Shown in pieces: positions 7,277 to 14,488 of a stretch of DNA of 19,099 nt. Origin of the DNA: Candidatus Uhrbacteria bacterium (lineage in GTDB: Bacteria; Patescibacteriota; Patescibacteriia; JACQRZ01); assembly GCA_016209345.1 (NCBI GenBank), contig JACQWH010000075.1, positions 1 through 19,099 on the forward strand, written 5' to 3'. The position numbers and the translations under genes were made by a program. How positions within the stretch are numbered: the stretch's first letter is position 1; every line of letters starts with the position of its first letter. Below the pieces are notes generated by a model. The model was not told the DNA's origin, searched no databases, and was given only the letters and a program-made list of their open reading frames with translations.

Positions 7277-9925
7277 GGCAACTACGGCTGTCGCAAGTTC
7301 CTTCGTATTGACTATCGTAATCTCGCCGCGGCGAACATCGATCTGTACCGTATCGCCCTCCTTGACCGTGCCGTCAACAACGCTCATGGCAAGCGCGTTG
7401 AGGATATGATTTTGTATGGCACGCTTGAGCGGACGTGCGCCATACAGTGCGTCGTATCCGCGCTTTGTCAGGAATGCGGCAAGCGCGTCGGTAAACACGA
7501 GCGTAATATCCTGTTTCGACAGACGTTCGCGTACCGCTTCTAGCTGAATGCCGACAATTTCTTTGATTTGTTTTTCGGTCAAGGGATGGAAGACAATAAT
7601 TTCGGTAATGCGGTTTAGAAATTCCGGCTTGAAATGTTTTTGTAGGAGATCCATGATTTTATTTCGCATTTCACCTTCATCGACGATGCCCGTTTCGCGG
7701 CCGCCATCCGTAAATCCTATTTGTGCTTGCCGCAAGAGATCGCCGCCGAGGTTCGACGTCATGATAATGATGGTATTTTTGAAGTTTACTTTTCTTCCCT
7801 TTGCGTCCGTCACGTGACCGTCATCCAAGACCTGTAGCAAGATGTTGAAAATTTCCGGATGGGCCTTTTCTATTTCATCAAACAGGACAACGCTGTAGGG
7901 TTTTCGTCTGATTTTTTCCGTGAGCTGTCCACCTTCGTCATATCCGACATACCCGGGAGGGGATCCGATGAGCCGCGAGACAGAGTGCTTTTCTCCAAAT
8001 TCGCTCATGTCAACGCGGATGAGCGCGTTTTCGTCGTTGAACATGAACTCCGCTAAAGATTTTGCGAGCTCTGTTTTGCCCACGCCTGTCGGGCCGATGA
8101 ACAAAAATGAGCCGATGGGCTGTTCCTCTTCAGACAGTCCGGCGCGTGATCGGCGGAGCGCGTTTGCCACCGCCTTGATCGCTTCCTCCTGGCCGATGAC
8201 GCGGCGCGACAAAATGCCTTCCGCGCTTTTCAGCTTCTCTCCTTCGCTTTGCAGTATTTTCATTGCGGGAATGCCTGTCCAGCGCGCGACCACGGCCGCG
8301 ATATCTTCCTCCGTCACCTCTTCTTTCAAAAACCGATGTTTTTTCTGGAGCGTTGTCAGTCGGCTCATTGTTTTTTTGAGATCCTTTTCCAGTTGAGGGA
8401 TGGTGCCATGGCGGATTTCAGCGACTTTTTGAATATCGACTCGGCGCTCCGCAATGTCGGCTTCTTGTTTCAATTTTTCAATTTTTGCGCGGAATTCTCG
8501 AATTTCGGTAATGAGCTCCTTCTCGTTTTTCCAGTCGATTTCGAGTTTTTGCGCCGCCTCTTTGTTTTCCGCCAACTCTTTTTCAAGCTCTTTGAGTCGG
8601 GCTTTGGAATGTTTGTCCGCCTCTTTCGACAGGGCCTGTTTTTCAATCTCGAGCTTGAGAATGGTTCGTTTGAGTCGGTCAAGTTCGACGGGCTGGCTAT
8701 CTATCTGAAGACGGATTGCCGATGTGGCCTCATCAATGCAGTCAATCGCCTTGTCCGGAAGGAAGCGGTCGGAGATATAGCGGTGAGACAAGTGCGCGGC
8801 TGAAACAATGGCGGCATCGGTAATGCGGACGCCGTGGTGAATCTCATATTTTTCTTTAATGCCGCGCAGGATGGCGATAGTGTCATCGACGGTCGGCTCG
8901 CATACGAATACCGGCTGGAATCGACGTTCGAAGGCGGCATCCCTTTCGATATACTTTTGGTATTCTTTCAGCGTTGTCGCGCCTATCGTGCGCAGATCGC
9001 CGCGGGCAAGAGCGGGTTTGAGCATGTTGGATGCGTCTATCGCTCCTTCAGCGCCGCCCGCGCCGACAATCGTATGCATTTCATCGACGAAGAGAATAAT
9101 GCGGCCCTGCTCCTGGGAGATTTCTTTGATGACCGCCTTCAGTCGGTCTTCAAAGTCGCCGCGGAATTTCGTTCCCGCAACAAGCGATCCAAGATCGAGC
9201 GAGAGGATTTCTTTGTCCTTGAGCGATTCGGGGACATCGCCGGCGACGATGCGCTGAGCAAGCCCTTCCACGATCGCGGTTTTTCCCACGCCCGCCTCGC
9301 CTATGAGCACGGGGTTGTTTTTTGTTCTGCGCGAAAGCACTTGCACGACGCGGCGAATCTCTTCATCGCGGCCGATGACCGGATCAAGTTTTTCATGCCG
9401 CGCCTGGTCGGTAATGTTGACGGCATATTTTGCCAATGCTTGATATTTGCTTTCCGGATCCGGATCCGTCACCTTATGCGAACCTCGCACCGCTTTAAGA
9501 ATCTTCAGAACGCTTTCATAGTCGACATGATAGATGTTCAGGATTTTTTCCGCCGGCGAGGGCGTTTGGATAAGGGCAAGAAAAAGATGTTCGGTGCTGA
9601 TATATTCATCGCCGATTTTCTTCGCCTCTTTGTCTGCCTGGGTGAGCACCTGCGCTATTTCTTTTGAGATATAGATTTGCGCCGTGGATCCGCCGCTCTG
9701 GACATAGGGGATGAAGCGCAGCTCTTCCTCAAGCTCTTGCTCCAGTGTCGCGATCGGAATTTCAAGTTTTTGCAAAAGACCGGATACGACGCCCTCCTTC
9801 TGGCGGATGAGCGCAAGGAGAAGGTGGAGGGGGGTAATCTCTTGATTGTTGCGTTCGGCCGTCAGGTGATGCGCTTGCTGGAGCGATTCTTGCGCGCGAG
9901 TCGTAAAATTGTTTTGGGGGCCCAT
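7274..9925 (-). CDS. clpB: ATP-dependent chaperone ClpB
   Basis: This 883-aa Hsp100 disaggregase works with DnaK to rescue aggregated proteins in the cytoplasm. In order it has a double Clp-N domain (about 5-145), AAA module 1 with Walker A GEAGVGKT (209-216) and Walker B VDEMH (280-284), a middle coiled-coil domain (about 410-535), and AAA module 2 with Walker A GPTGVGKT (611-618), pore-loop GSPPGYVGYDEGG (654-666) and Walker B VVLFDEIEKAHP (679-690). The C-terminal D2 small domain follows. The long coiled middle domain separates ClpB from ClpA and ClpC, and length is normal. ATG 9925 has no clear Shine-Dalgarno site and lies 6 nt past a CIRCE operator, so heat-shock control by HrcA is expected. 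Confidence 0.97.
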   Translation of the reverse strand: MGPQNNFTTRAQESLQQAHHLTAERNNQEITPLHLLLALIRQKEGVVSGLLQKLEIPIATLEQELEEELRFIPYVQSGGSTAQIYISKEIAQVLTQADKEAKKIGDEYISTEHLFLALIQTPSPAEKILNIYHVDYESVLKILKAVRGSHKVTDPDPESKYQALAKYAVNITDQARHEKLDPVIGRDEEIRRVVQVLSRRTKNNPVLIGEAGVGKTAIVEGLAQRIVAGDVPESLKDKEILSLDLGSLVAGTKFRGDFEDRLKAVIKEISQEQGRIILFVDEMHTIVGAGGAEGAIDASNMLKPALARGDLRTIGATTLKEYQKYIERDAAFERRFQPVFVCEPTVDDTIAILRGIKEKYEIHHGVRITDAAIVSAAHLSHRYISDRFLPDKAIDCIDEATSAIRLQIDSQPVELDRLKRTILKLEIEKQALSKEADKHSKARLKELEKELAENKEAAQKLEIDWKNEKELITEIREFRAKIEKLKQEADIAERRVDIQKVAEIRHGTIPQLEKDLKKTMSRLTTLQKKHRFLKEEVTEEDIAAVVARWTGIPAMKILQSEGEKLKSAEGILSRRVIGQEEAIKAVANALRRSRAGLSEEEQPIGSFLFIGPTGVGKTELAKSLAEFMFNDENALIRVDMSEFGEKHSVSRLIGSPPGYVGYDEGGQLTEKIRRKPYSVVLFDEIEKAHPEIFNILLQVLDDGHVTDAKGRKVNFKNTIIIMTSNLGGDLLRQAQIGFTDGGRETGIVDEGEMRNKIMDLLQKHFKPEFLNRITEIIVFHPLTEKQIKEIVGIQLEAVRERLSKQDITLVFTDALAAFLTKRGYDALYGARPLKRAIQNHILNALAMSVVDGTVKEGDTVQIDVRRGEITIVNTKELATAVVA

Positions 9926-9931
9926 AGATTG

Positions 9932-9958
9932 TTAGCAGTCGAACATTATGAGTGCTAA
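9932..9958 (-). promoter_or_regulatory. CIRCE operator (HrcA binding site) of clpB
   Basis: On the + strand the arms TTAGCAGTC (9932-9940) and GAGTGCTAA (9950-9958) flank exactly 9 nt. They match the CIRCE consensus TTAGCACTC-N9-GAGTGCTAA with one mismatch. The site starts 2 bp after the clpB -10 box and covers the expected transcription start, the usual arrangement for repression by HrcA. The hrcA gene is not in this window. Confidence 0.93.
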
Positions 9959-9960
9959 TT

Positions 9961-9989
9961 ATGATAGGGAATACTAAGGTGAATGTCAA
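9961..9989 (-). promoter_or_regulatory. Sigma70-type promoter of clpB
   Basis: On the minus strand, TTGACA (9989-9984) and TATCAT (9966-9961) are separated by 17 bp: a perfect -35 box and a 5/6 -10 box. Transcription should begin near 9954, inside CIRCE, giving a leader of about 28 nt. Confidence 0.9.
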
Positions 9990-10027
9990 TACTCCCCCCG
10001 CCCGTGCGACCTTTCTTCAATGGGGAC

Positions 10028-10036
10028 AGTATAGCA
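10028..10036 (-). promoter_or_regulatory. Possible second upstream promoter for clpB (extended -10)
   Basis: On the minus strand TGCTATACT is an extended -10 with TATACT at 10033-10028. The -35 region is poor (TTCGCG). A transcript would start near 10021 and still pass through CIRCE. The rest of 9990-10094 holds a short T-run and no gene. Confidence 0.35.
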
Positions 10037-10094
10037 CGTTTTTTATCCCGCGCGAAGGGGGTATGCGGATAATGATGCAAAACGAACGGACATG

Positions 10095-10123
10095 TTGAGT
10101 CATTCTCCGATATTTGATACACT
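10095..10123 (+). promoter_or_regulatory. Promoter of the tagA-led operon
   Basis: TTGAGT (10095-10100) and TACACT (10118-10123) are 17 bp apart, with an extended TG at 10115-10116. Transcription would start near 10129. GAAGG at 10130-10134 then lies 11 nt before ATG 10146 and may be the ribosome site, which supports that start over ATG 10092. Confidence 0.6.
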
Positions 10124-10145
10124 CCACATGAAGGTTCAACCATGT

Positions 10146-10916
10146 ATGACTATTTCAATACGGGGGGTGCGAATAAATCGGATCAGTACAGAAGATCTTA
10201 GCAAGCGCTGTTTACAGATACTTCAAGGAGTGCAGAGAGCTCGCCCCTATCAGGTTGTGACGGTCAACCCCGAGTTTATCATGGAGGCGCAGAAGAATGC
10301 CCCATTCCGCGCTGTTTTGAATGACGCCGATTGTGCGCTTGCGGACGGGGTCGGACTTGTTCTTGCGTCCGGTGTCCTGTACGGATGGCGCAATCGGCTG
10401 CTCCGCATTACCGGTGTTGATTTTACGCTTATGCTTGCCAACCTCTGCGCGCGGACAGGAAAGAGTATGTATCTCCTGGGCGCAGATGCCGGTGTTGCAG
10501 AAAAGGCGGCAGACGCTTTGCAAAAAAAATATCCATCGCTCCGCGTTGCCGGCGCGGAGGAGGGAATCAAAAAAGATGAATCAGGAATCATGAATGATGA
10601 ATTAAGGGACGATGATATTTGTAAAAAGATTACAGAATCAAATACTGACGTGCTCCTGGTTGCCTTTGGGGCGCCCGGGCAGGATCTTTGGATTGCACGC
10701 AATGCGGAATCGTTGCGAGGAGTGAAAATTGTTGTTGGCGTGGGTGGAACATTCGACTATCTCGCCGGCGTCGTGCCGTATGCGCCGCAGTGGGTGCGAT
10801 CGGTTGGCTTTGAGTGGCTGTATCGCCTCATCACCCAGCCACGACGCTTTCGTCGCATTGTCACGGCGGTTATTCATTTTCCCCTCGCGGTACTTTGTCA
10901 TAAATTTCATCACTGA
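10146..10916 (+). CDS. tagA: WecG/TagA/CpsF-family glycosyltransferase
   Basis: A 256-aa GT26-family enzyme. Members add a sugar such as ManNAcA or ManNAc to a lipid-linked precursor for wall teichoic acid or surface glycan at the membrane. VVTVNPEF (37-44) and ADG (66-68) hold T39 and D67, equivalent to the catalytic Thr and Asp known from TagA. RITGVDF, LLGADAGVAEKAA, GAPGQDLWI, GVGGTFDYLAG and the basic C-terminal PRRFRRI, which binds membranes in TagA, are all present. Start 10146 gives MTISIRGVRI, the normal beginning; ATG 10128 or 10092 would add residues atypical of the family. A 10-15 residue insertion near 140-155 (KKDESGIMNDELRDD) is encoded by repeat-like DNA. The TsaB-like gene begins 1 nt after the stop. 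Confidence 0.9.
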   Translation: MTISIRGVRINRISTEDLSKRCLQILQGVQRARPYQVVTVNPEFIMEAQKNAPFRAVLNDADCALADGVGLVLASGVLYGWRNRLLRITGVDFTLMLANLCARTGKSMYLLGADAGVAEKAADALQKKYPSLRVAGAEEGIKKDESGIMNDELRDDDICKKITESNTDVLLVAFGAPGQDLWIARNAESLRGVKIVVGVGGTFDYLAGVVPYAPQWVRSVGFEWLYRLITQPRRFRRIVTAVIHFPLAVLCHKFHH

Positions 10917-10917
10917 T

Positions 10918-11430
10918 ATGTATCTTTTTATTCATGCCGTAGAGCGAGAACGTGCCTTCCTGATGATCGTTGGCAAAAAGGGGTTTGGCTCAGTTTTTGC
11001 ACCAGAGAAATCTGTGCCTGACCCCTTTTTGCACCTTGTGTACCGCGGAAAGAGACACCCCGATGTGTTGCGCGGCATAGATAATCTGCTGAATCGTTTT
11101 GGTCTTGCACCAAAAAATCTCAAGGGCATTTGCGTGCTTTCCGGCCCCGGACAGTTTTCGTTCCTGCGAAGCGCGATTGTGACGGCAAATACTTTTGGGT
11201 GGGCGTTGAACATTCCGGTTGTTGGTGTCTATGGTGATGATCTGGGGTCTGGCTCAATTTCGCTTGCGAATTTGTGCCTGACCCCGTTCCCAAAATCTGT
11301 GCCTGACCCCATCGTATCGCAGTTCATAGAGCAGGGCCTTAAAAAATTTTCACACGTAAAACGGTTCCGTCCCGTTGTCCCTGAGTATGGCAGCGAACCG
11401 AATATTACAACGCCAAAGAAAAGAATATGA
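10918..11430 (+). CDS. TsaB-like protein (YeaZ family, t6A synthesis) carrying translated repeats
   Basis: A 170-aa protein resembling TsaB, the pseudo-protease partner of TsaD in making the t6A tRNA modification. SGPGQFSFLRSAIVTANTFGWALNIPVVGV (75-104) matches the TsaB core GPGSFTGLR plus helix and strand. It is shorter than usual (about 210-230 aa), and the N-terminus lacks a clear DTS phosphate loop. The DNA holds two REP-like palindromes and an extra half-site, giving KSVPDP twice (31-36 and 126-131) plus NLCLTP in another frame. The reading frame stays open through all of them. It starts 1 nt after tagA and its stop overlaps the next start (ATGA). It could be a rapidly diverging or failing tsaB; a distant M22-like protein is the alternative. 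Confidence 0.6.
   Translation: MYLFIHAVERERAFLMIVGKKGFGSVFAPEKSVPDPFLHLVYRGKRHPDVLRGIDNLLNRFGLAPKNLKGICVLSGPGQFSFLRSAIVTANTFGWALNIPVVGVYGDDLGSGSISLANLCLTPFPKSVPDPIVSQFIEQGLKKFSHVKRFRPVVPEYGSEPNITTPKKRI
10980..11025. repeat. REP-like palindrome 1 inside the TsaB-like gene
   Basis: The arms 10980-10998 (GGGGTTTGGCTCAGTTTTT) and 11008-11025 (AAATCTGTGCCTGACCCC) match at 14 of 18 positions around a 9-nt loop. They are translated as part of residues 21-36. Confidence 0.7.
11244..11310. repeat. REP-like palindrome 2 plus a third half-site inside the TsaB-like gene
   Basis: The arms 11244-11262 and 11267-11285 pair at 16 of 19 positions around the loop CTTG. A further copy of AAATCTGTGCCTGACCCC follows at 11293-11310, identical over 18 bp to the right arm of palindrome 1 (11008-11025). 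Confidence 0.8.
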
Positions 11431-13697
11431 GCGAAATAAAAAAAGACAACAGCGAATTTGATGATCCGGAAAGCATTGCCGCGAAGCGTGCAGAGGAGGA
11501 AAGTGAAGCGCGTATGCCCAATACCCCTGAGGAGATGATCGCGGCAACACTTGATCCCGCCGGGTGCATTGATCGCGCGTTGCCTCCGATTCCTCTCGGG
11601 GCGCACGCAGATGCCGGCGCTGTGGATGATCTGATGCTGGAGATAAAAGAGCGGCTGATGCGGTATCTCCAAATGGAGACGAAGAAAGGTCGAAAGCGGG
11701 TATTGGCTCCGAACCCGTATGCACAGATGCTGACCGCATTAGTGGGAGCCGGATATACAGAAGAACAATTAAGGGGTCTTGGTGAAATCACTCGCCGTAT
11801 CGTTGCCGAATTAAATCCACTTCTCCACCGGGTCTGGGAACAGTATGTATTGCTGACACAAGCCATTCCCGATGAGGAACGGGCAGAACGCGGCGATGCG
11901 CGGACAATTGAGGAATTTTTTACGCGTATGCAAATCGGAACGGTCAACGATCAAAGAATATTTTCTTTCTTTGGAGTCTTGAGGCATTTTGCAGACATTC
12001 GTAATACGTTTCCGCGCTTTGATACCGCGCGAGCAGAGCTGCCCAAGATAATAGATGTTCAAGATCCGTTTTCAGAAGACCGCGAGCCGTATTGGAGAGA
12101 AATGCAAGGAGCGTATAAAGCGGTATTCGGTGTTGCGCTCTCACTTCCTGCGCTTGCCGCATGGCAGACGCAGGAAGTATTGAATGGGATCAGGGATTTA
12201 TCAACTCACACTCACGACGAGAGCGTAAAAACGGCTGCCGAATATATTGGATTTTGGCTCTGGGGGGAGATGAGTCAAATCGCCGACATGTCAGATGAAA
12301 AGTTTACCGGATATTTGCGCGATCTTCATTTTGCATACGGAGACCCCGATATATTCATCGCGCTTCTTGATTCGTTGCGCGTACTCAAAGAGAGGGAGCC
12401 CGCGTTTCTGTGCCAGATGCTCGGCCATACCGTTTCCGCTTCTCCCAATGAATCGCGCAAGAGCGCTCATTACGGCAATGCTTTACAAGCGGCATTTTAT
12501 CGATCGGCGCATCTCAAAGTAAAAGACGGAGTGGAGGGGCATGAGGATTTTCGGGAATTCTTGGATGATGCTATCCATCTTGATCGTAAGCAGGCAAAAC
12601 TGATTAACATCAGTGATGATGAGTTTGCGCAATTATTGAGATCGCATATCAGGACTCCCGGGCAAGCAGTGCGGCGCGTTCCCCCGGCACTCGCGCTGAT
12701 GGTTGGCGCCGGACGACAGGCGTACATGTTGCGAAAGTTCCTTGCAGAGGTGTCCGTGGAGGGAAGAGAGGCGCTCCTGGAGGAATTGCGCACCGCAACG
12801 CCAAATGAGTTTGTAGGTCTTTTGAACAGCCCGCGTCTTTTCCCCAGAGGGATTGAGCGGTATGAAGTAGGTTTGAGGTCGTATGCAGAGGTTGCAGACA
12901 GAAAGGGAATACCAGTGACTGAATACACACGTAAACTTCCGCCCGACATTGAAACGATTTTTATTGGGAGAGGCCTTGGTCCGATTCTTTCAAAGCATGA
13001 TACGCGTGATGAATTTATGACCATGCCGAGAGAGTTTCGCCCTCAACGACGCCCGCTTGTATTTATAGGAGACATTAGTGATTTTATAACTCTTGCCTCA
13101 TATACGTCAGGCCGTCATAGACGGCGAAGGTGGTTTAAGGATATGAGTGATATTCTTTGGAAAACAACACCTTCGGAGAAATTGCTTCAGAGTAAGGAGT
13201 TCTATCAATATCTAAAGCGAGCAACTGGTCGTATGGAAAAAAGTGGCGCGCGGGGAATGGATAATAAAAAGGCGAATCAAGCGGATGTTGAGATCATCCT
13301 GGAAATACTCAATTCGCATGCAGGTATTACCCGAGAGCAGTGGGATCTGTGGCTCCTTCAGTTGAGAGGTTTTGGCGGAGAAAAACAAGAAGAGTTCAAA
13401 TCCGATTTATTTACCGAAACATTCGTTGATGTACAAGTTGCGCTCGTGCCGATATTCACCATTTTTTTTTCAACTGAACTGACGATAGAGGCGCGTTCGC
13501 ATTTTTTCCAGCTTTTTGAACAGCTCATTCCACAAGCCGCAAACAGGGTTGGAAAATATCCGTTTTTTATCGTGGATGCAGAACCCGTTGCGTATTTCGA
13601 ATGGTTAGCGCGCGAGAGAAACGATGAATCACCACGCGAACGGCATCCCGGCGATGACGAAAAAGATGGATTTCGCGATGTGCGCCCCCCCTGCTAA
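11427..13697 (+). CDS. Hypothetical protein, 756 aa
   Basis: I do not recognise this protein. The start ATG overlaps the stop of the TsaB-like gene by 4 nt (ATGA), so translation is probably coupled. The first 35 residues are acidic and low in complexity. The remainder looks largely alpha-helical, with alternating hydrophobic and charged residues. There is no signal peptide or clear membrane segment, no Walker or zinc motif, and no obvious catalytic signature. A strongly basic patch, SGRHRRRRW, lies at 561-569. The last about 25 residues are charged and disordered-looking and overlap the next gene. Base use resembles the neighbours. A cytoplasmic helical scaffold or nucleic-acid-associated protein is possible, but that is a guess. 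Confidence 0.8.
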   Translation: MSEIKKDNSEFDDPESIAAKRAEEESEARMPNTPEEMIAATLDPAGCIDRALPPIPLGAHADAGAVDDLMLEIKERLMRYLQMETKKGRKRVLAPNPYAQMLTALVGAGYTEEQLRGLGEITRRIVAELNPLLHRVWEQYVLLTQAIPDEERAERGDARTIEEFFTRMQIGTVNDQRIFSFFGVLRHFADIRNTFPRFDTARAELPKIIDVQDPFSEDREPYWREMQGAYKAVFGVALSLPALAAWQTQEVLNGIRDLSTHTHDESVKTAAEYIGFWLWGEMSQIADMSDEKFTGYLRDLHFAYGDPDIFIALLDSLRVLKEREPAFLCQMLGHTVSASPNESRKSAHYGNALQAAFYRSAHLKVKDGVEGHEDFREFLDDAIHLDRKQAKLINISDDEFAQLLRSHIRTPGQAVRRVPPALALMVGAGRQAYMLRKFLAEVSVEGREALLEELRTATPNEFVGLLNSPRLFPRGIERYEVGLRSYAEVADRKGIPVTEYTRKLPPDIETIFIGRGLGPILSKHDTRDEFMTMPREFRPQRRPLVFIGDISDFITLASYTSGRHRRRRWFKDMSDILWKTTPSEKLLQSKEFYQYLKRATGRMEKSGARGMDNKKANQADVEIILEILNSHAGITREQWDLWLLQLRGFGGEKQEEFKSDLFTETFVDVQVALVPIFTIFFSTELTIEARSHFFQLFEQLIPQAANRVGKYPFFIVDAEPVAYFEWLARERNDESPRERHPGDDEKDGFRDVRPPC

Positions 13698-14250
13698 ATT
13701 GTCGGATATTGACACGAGAACTCTCGGAAATCTTCGCCTTCTTTCAAAGTTGTTTTCACCGGAGAAATGTGCCGATACCTTGGATGCGTTTTTTATCGAT
13801 CATCCCGGGGCATTCGCTCCTTTTTGCGATATGCTTTTGCAAGAAGACCGAGATCCATTTCTCATAAAGCTATGCCAGAACGCGATTGGGTTTATCACTA
13901 CTGATTTACAAAGTCAAGCAACAATGCAAAAGCAAATTGAGGAGGGGAAAGCAATGATTCTTGGGTTGCAGATGCCCCATGATGTCGGACAGATGAATTT
14001 TATGTATGTCCTTCTTCGCCAGTGTTCGCGCGCAATTCCCGAGCACGAAGAGTATCTCGATCTAAAAAACAGAGTTTCCAAGAATGGATATTATTCACTC
14101 CCCGATGATTCTTTACCAAATTTTAAGAAGTATGCCCGTCGCATTCGTCTCGATGAAGATGAGAATAGCTGGGTTCTTGAGGAGGCAGCGAAGTTTTACA
14201 ACCCGGGAGAACCCGACAACTGGGACTGGAAAGAGATCGATCGGGGATAG
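13624..14250 (+). CDS. Hypothetical protein, 208 aa
   Basis: I do not recognise this protein. It is soluble and mostly helical by composition, with no signal peptide or membrane segment. Its C-terminus is rich in Trp, Asp and Glu (NWDWKEIDRG). It overlaps the preceding gene by 74 nt if ATG 13624 is used, where GAGAG lies 6 nt upstream. In-frame ATGs at 13654, 13666 and 13678 would shorten the overlap to 20-44 nt and none has a better ribosome site, so the start is unsure. Its position suggests it is translated together with the 756-aa protein and may be its partner. Confidence 0.7.
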   Translation: MNHHANGIPAMTKKMDFAMCAPPAKLSDIDTRTLGNLRLLSKLFSPEKCADTLDAFFIDHPGAFAPFCDMLLQEDRDPFLIKLCQNAIGFITTDLQSQATMQKQIEEGKAMILGLQMPHDVGQMNFMYVLLRQCSRAIPEHEEYLDLKNRVSKNGYYSLPDDSLPNFKKYARRIRLDEDENSWVLEEAAKFYNPGEPDNWDWKEIDRG

Positions 14251-14307
14251 CCATGTCTAGAATAGCGCGAAGTTTGACTTCATCCAATGGACGTGAAACA
14301 ATGAGGG

Positions 14308-14313
14308 TATAAA
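14308..14313 (+). promoter_or_regulatory. Possible -10 box for the CxxC/SNF2 operon
   Basis: TATAAA lies 14 nt before the small CxxC gene. No -35 box lies at 17 bp; TTGACT at 14274-14279 is 28 bp away, which is too far. The 77-nt gap 14251-14327 holds nothing else clear. Confidence 0.3.
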
Positions 14314-14327
14314 AGTAATACACGCGC

Positions 14328-14483
14328 ATGGATAAAAAAGACGAGTCATTTTATTTTGATGACTGCGATATTTGCAAAATGACCAAACAGGCAGAAGAAG
14401 AGGGGCGGTCGTTGTCTAAGGATGAGTTGCTCGGAGCGTTCAAGGAGCAAAAAAAGAAACAGAAAGCAAAGACGAAAAAATAA
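14328..14483 (+). CDS. Small CxxC protein, 51 aa
   Basis: A short open frame running from ATG to TAA encodes MDKKDESFYFDDCDICKM and continues through an acidic helix (QAEEEGRSLSKDELLGAFKE) to a Lys-rich tail (QKKKQKAKTKK). C13 and C16 form a CxxC pair that could hold metal or be redox-active. The ordered arrangement of motif, helix and tail supports a real gene. It ends 5 nt before the SNF2 gene, so the two are probably translated together. From memory, small proteins of this type occur beside SWIM/SNF2 genes in other bacteria; this is not verified. Function is unknown, and a cofactor of the SNF2 ATPase is plausible. Confidence 0.7.
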   Translation: MDKKDESFYFDDCDICKMTKQAEEEGRSLSKDELLGAFKEQKKKQKAKTKK

Positions 14484-14488
14484 AGAAC

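Noticed and set aside
8249..8803. 184-aa open frame on the + strand inside clpB
   Set aside because: It is antisense to the clpB coiled-coil region. The Phe-rich protein reflects reversed Glu/Lys codons.
8834..9667. 277-aa open frame on the + strand inside clpB
   Set aside because: It is antisense to a full-length, strongly conserved clpB. It is a shadow, and its protein has no recognisable motif.
1111..11310. The palindromic repeats as a CRISPR array
   Set aside because: The repeats are scattered, of different families and hairpin-forming, with no regular spacers and no cas genes.
11405..11947. 180-aa open frame on the minus strand inside the 756-aa gene
   Set aside because: It is Ser/Arg-rich with no motif, and is typical of an antisense shadow. 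The + strand gene is coupled to its neighbours.
14123..14329. 68-aa minus-strand open frame over the gap before the CxxC gene
   Set aside because: It mostly overlaps the 208-aa gene in antisense, has no motif, and a + strand promoter-like site and gene fit better.
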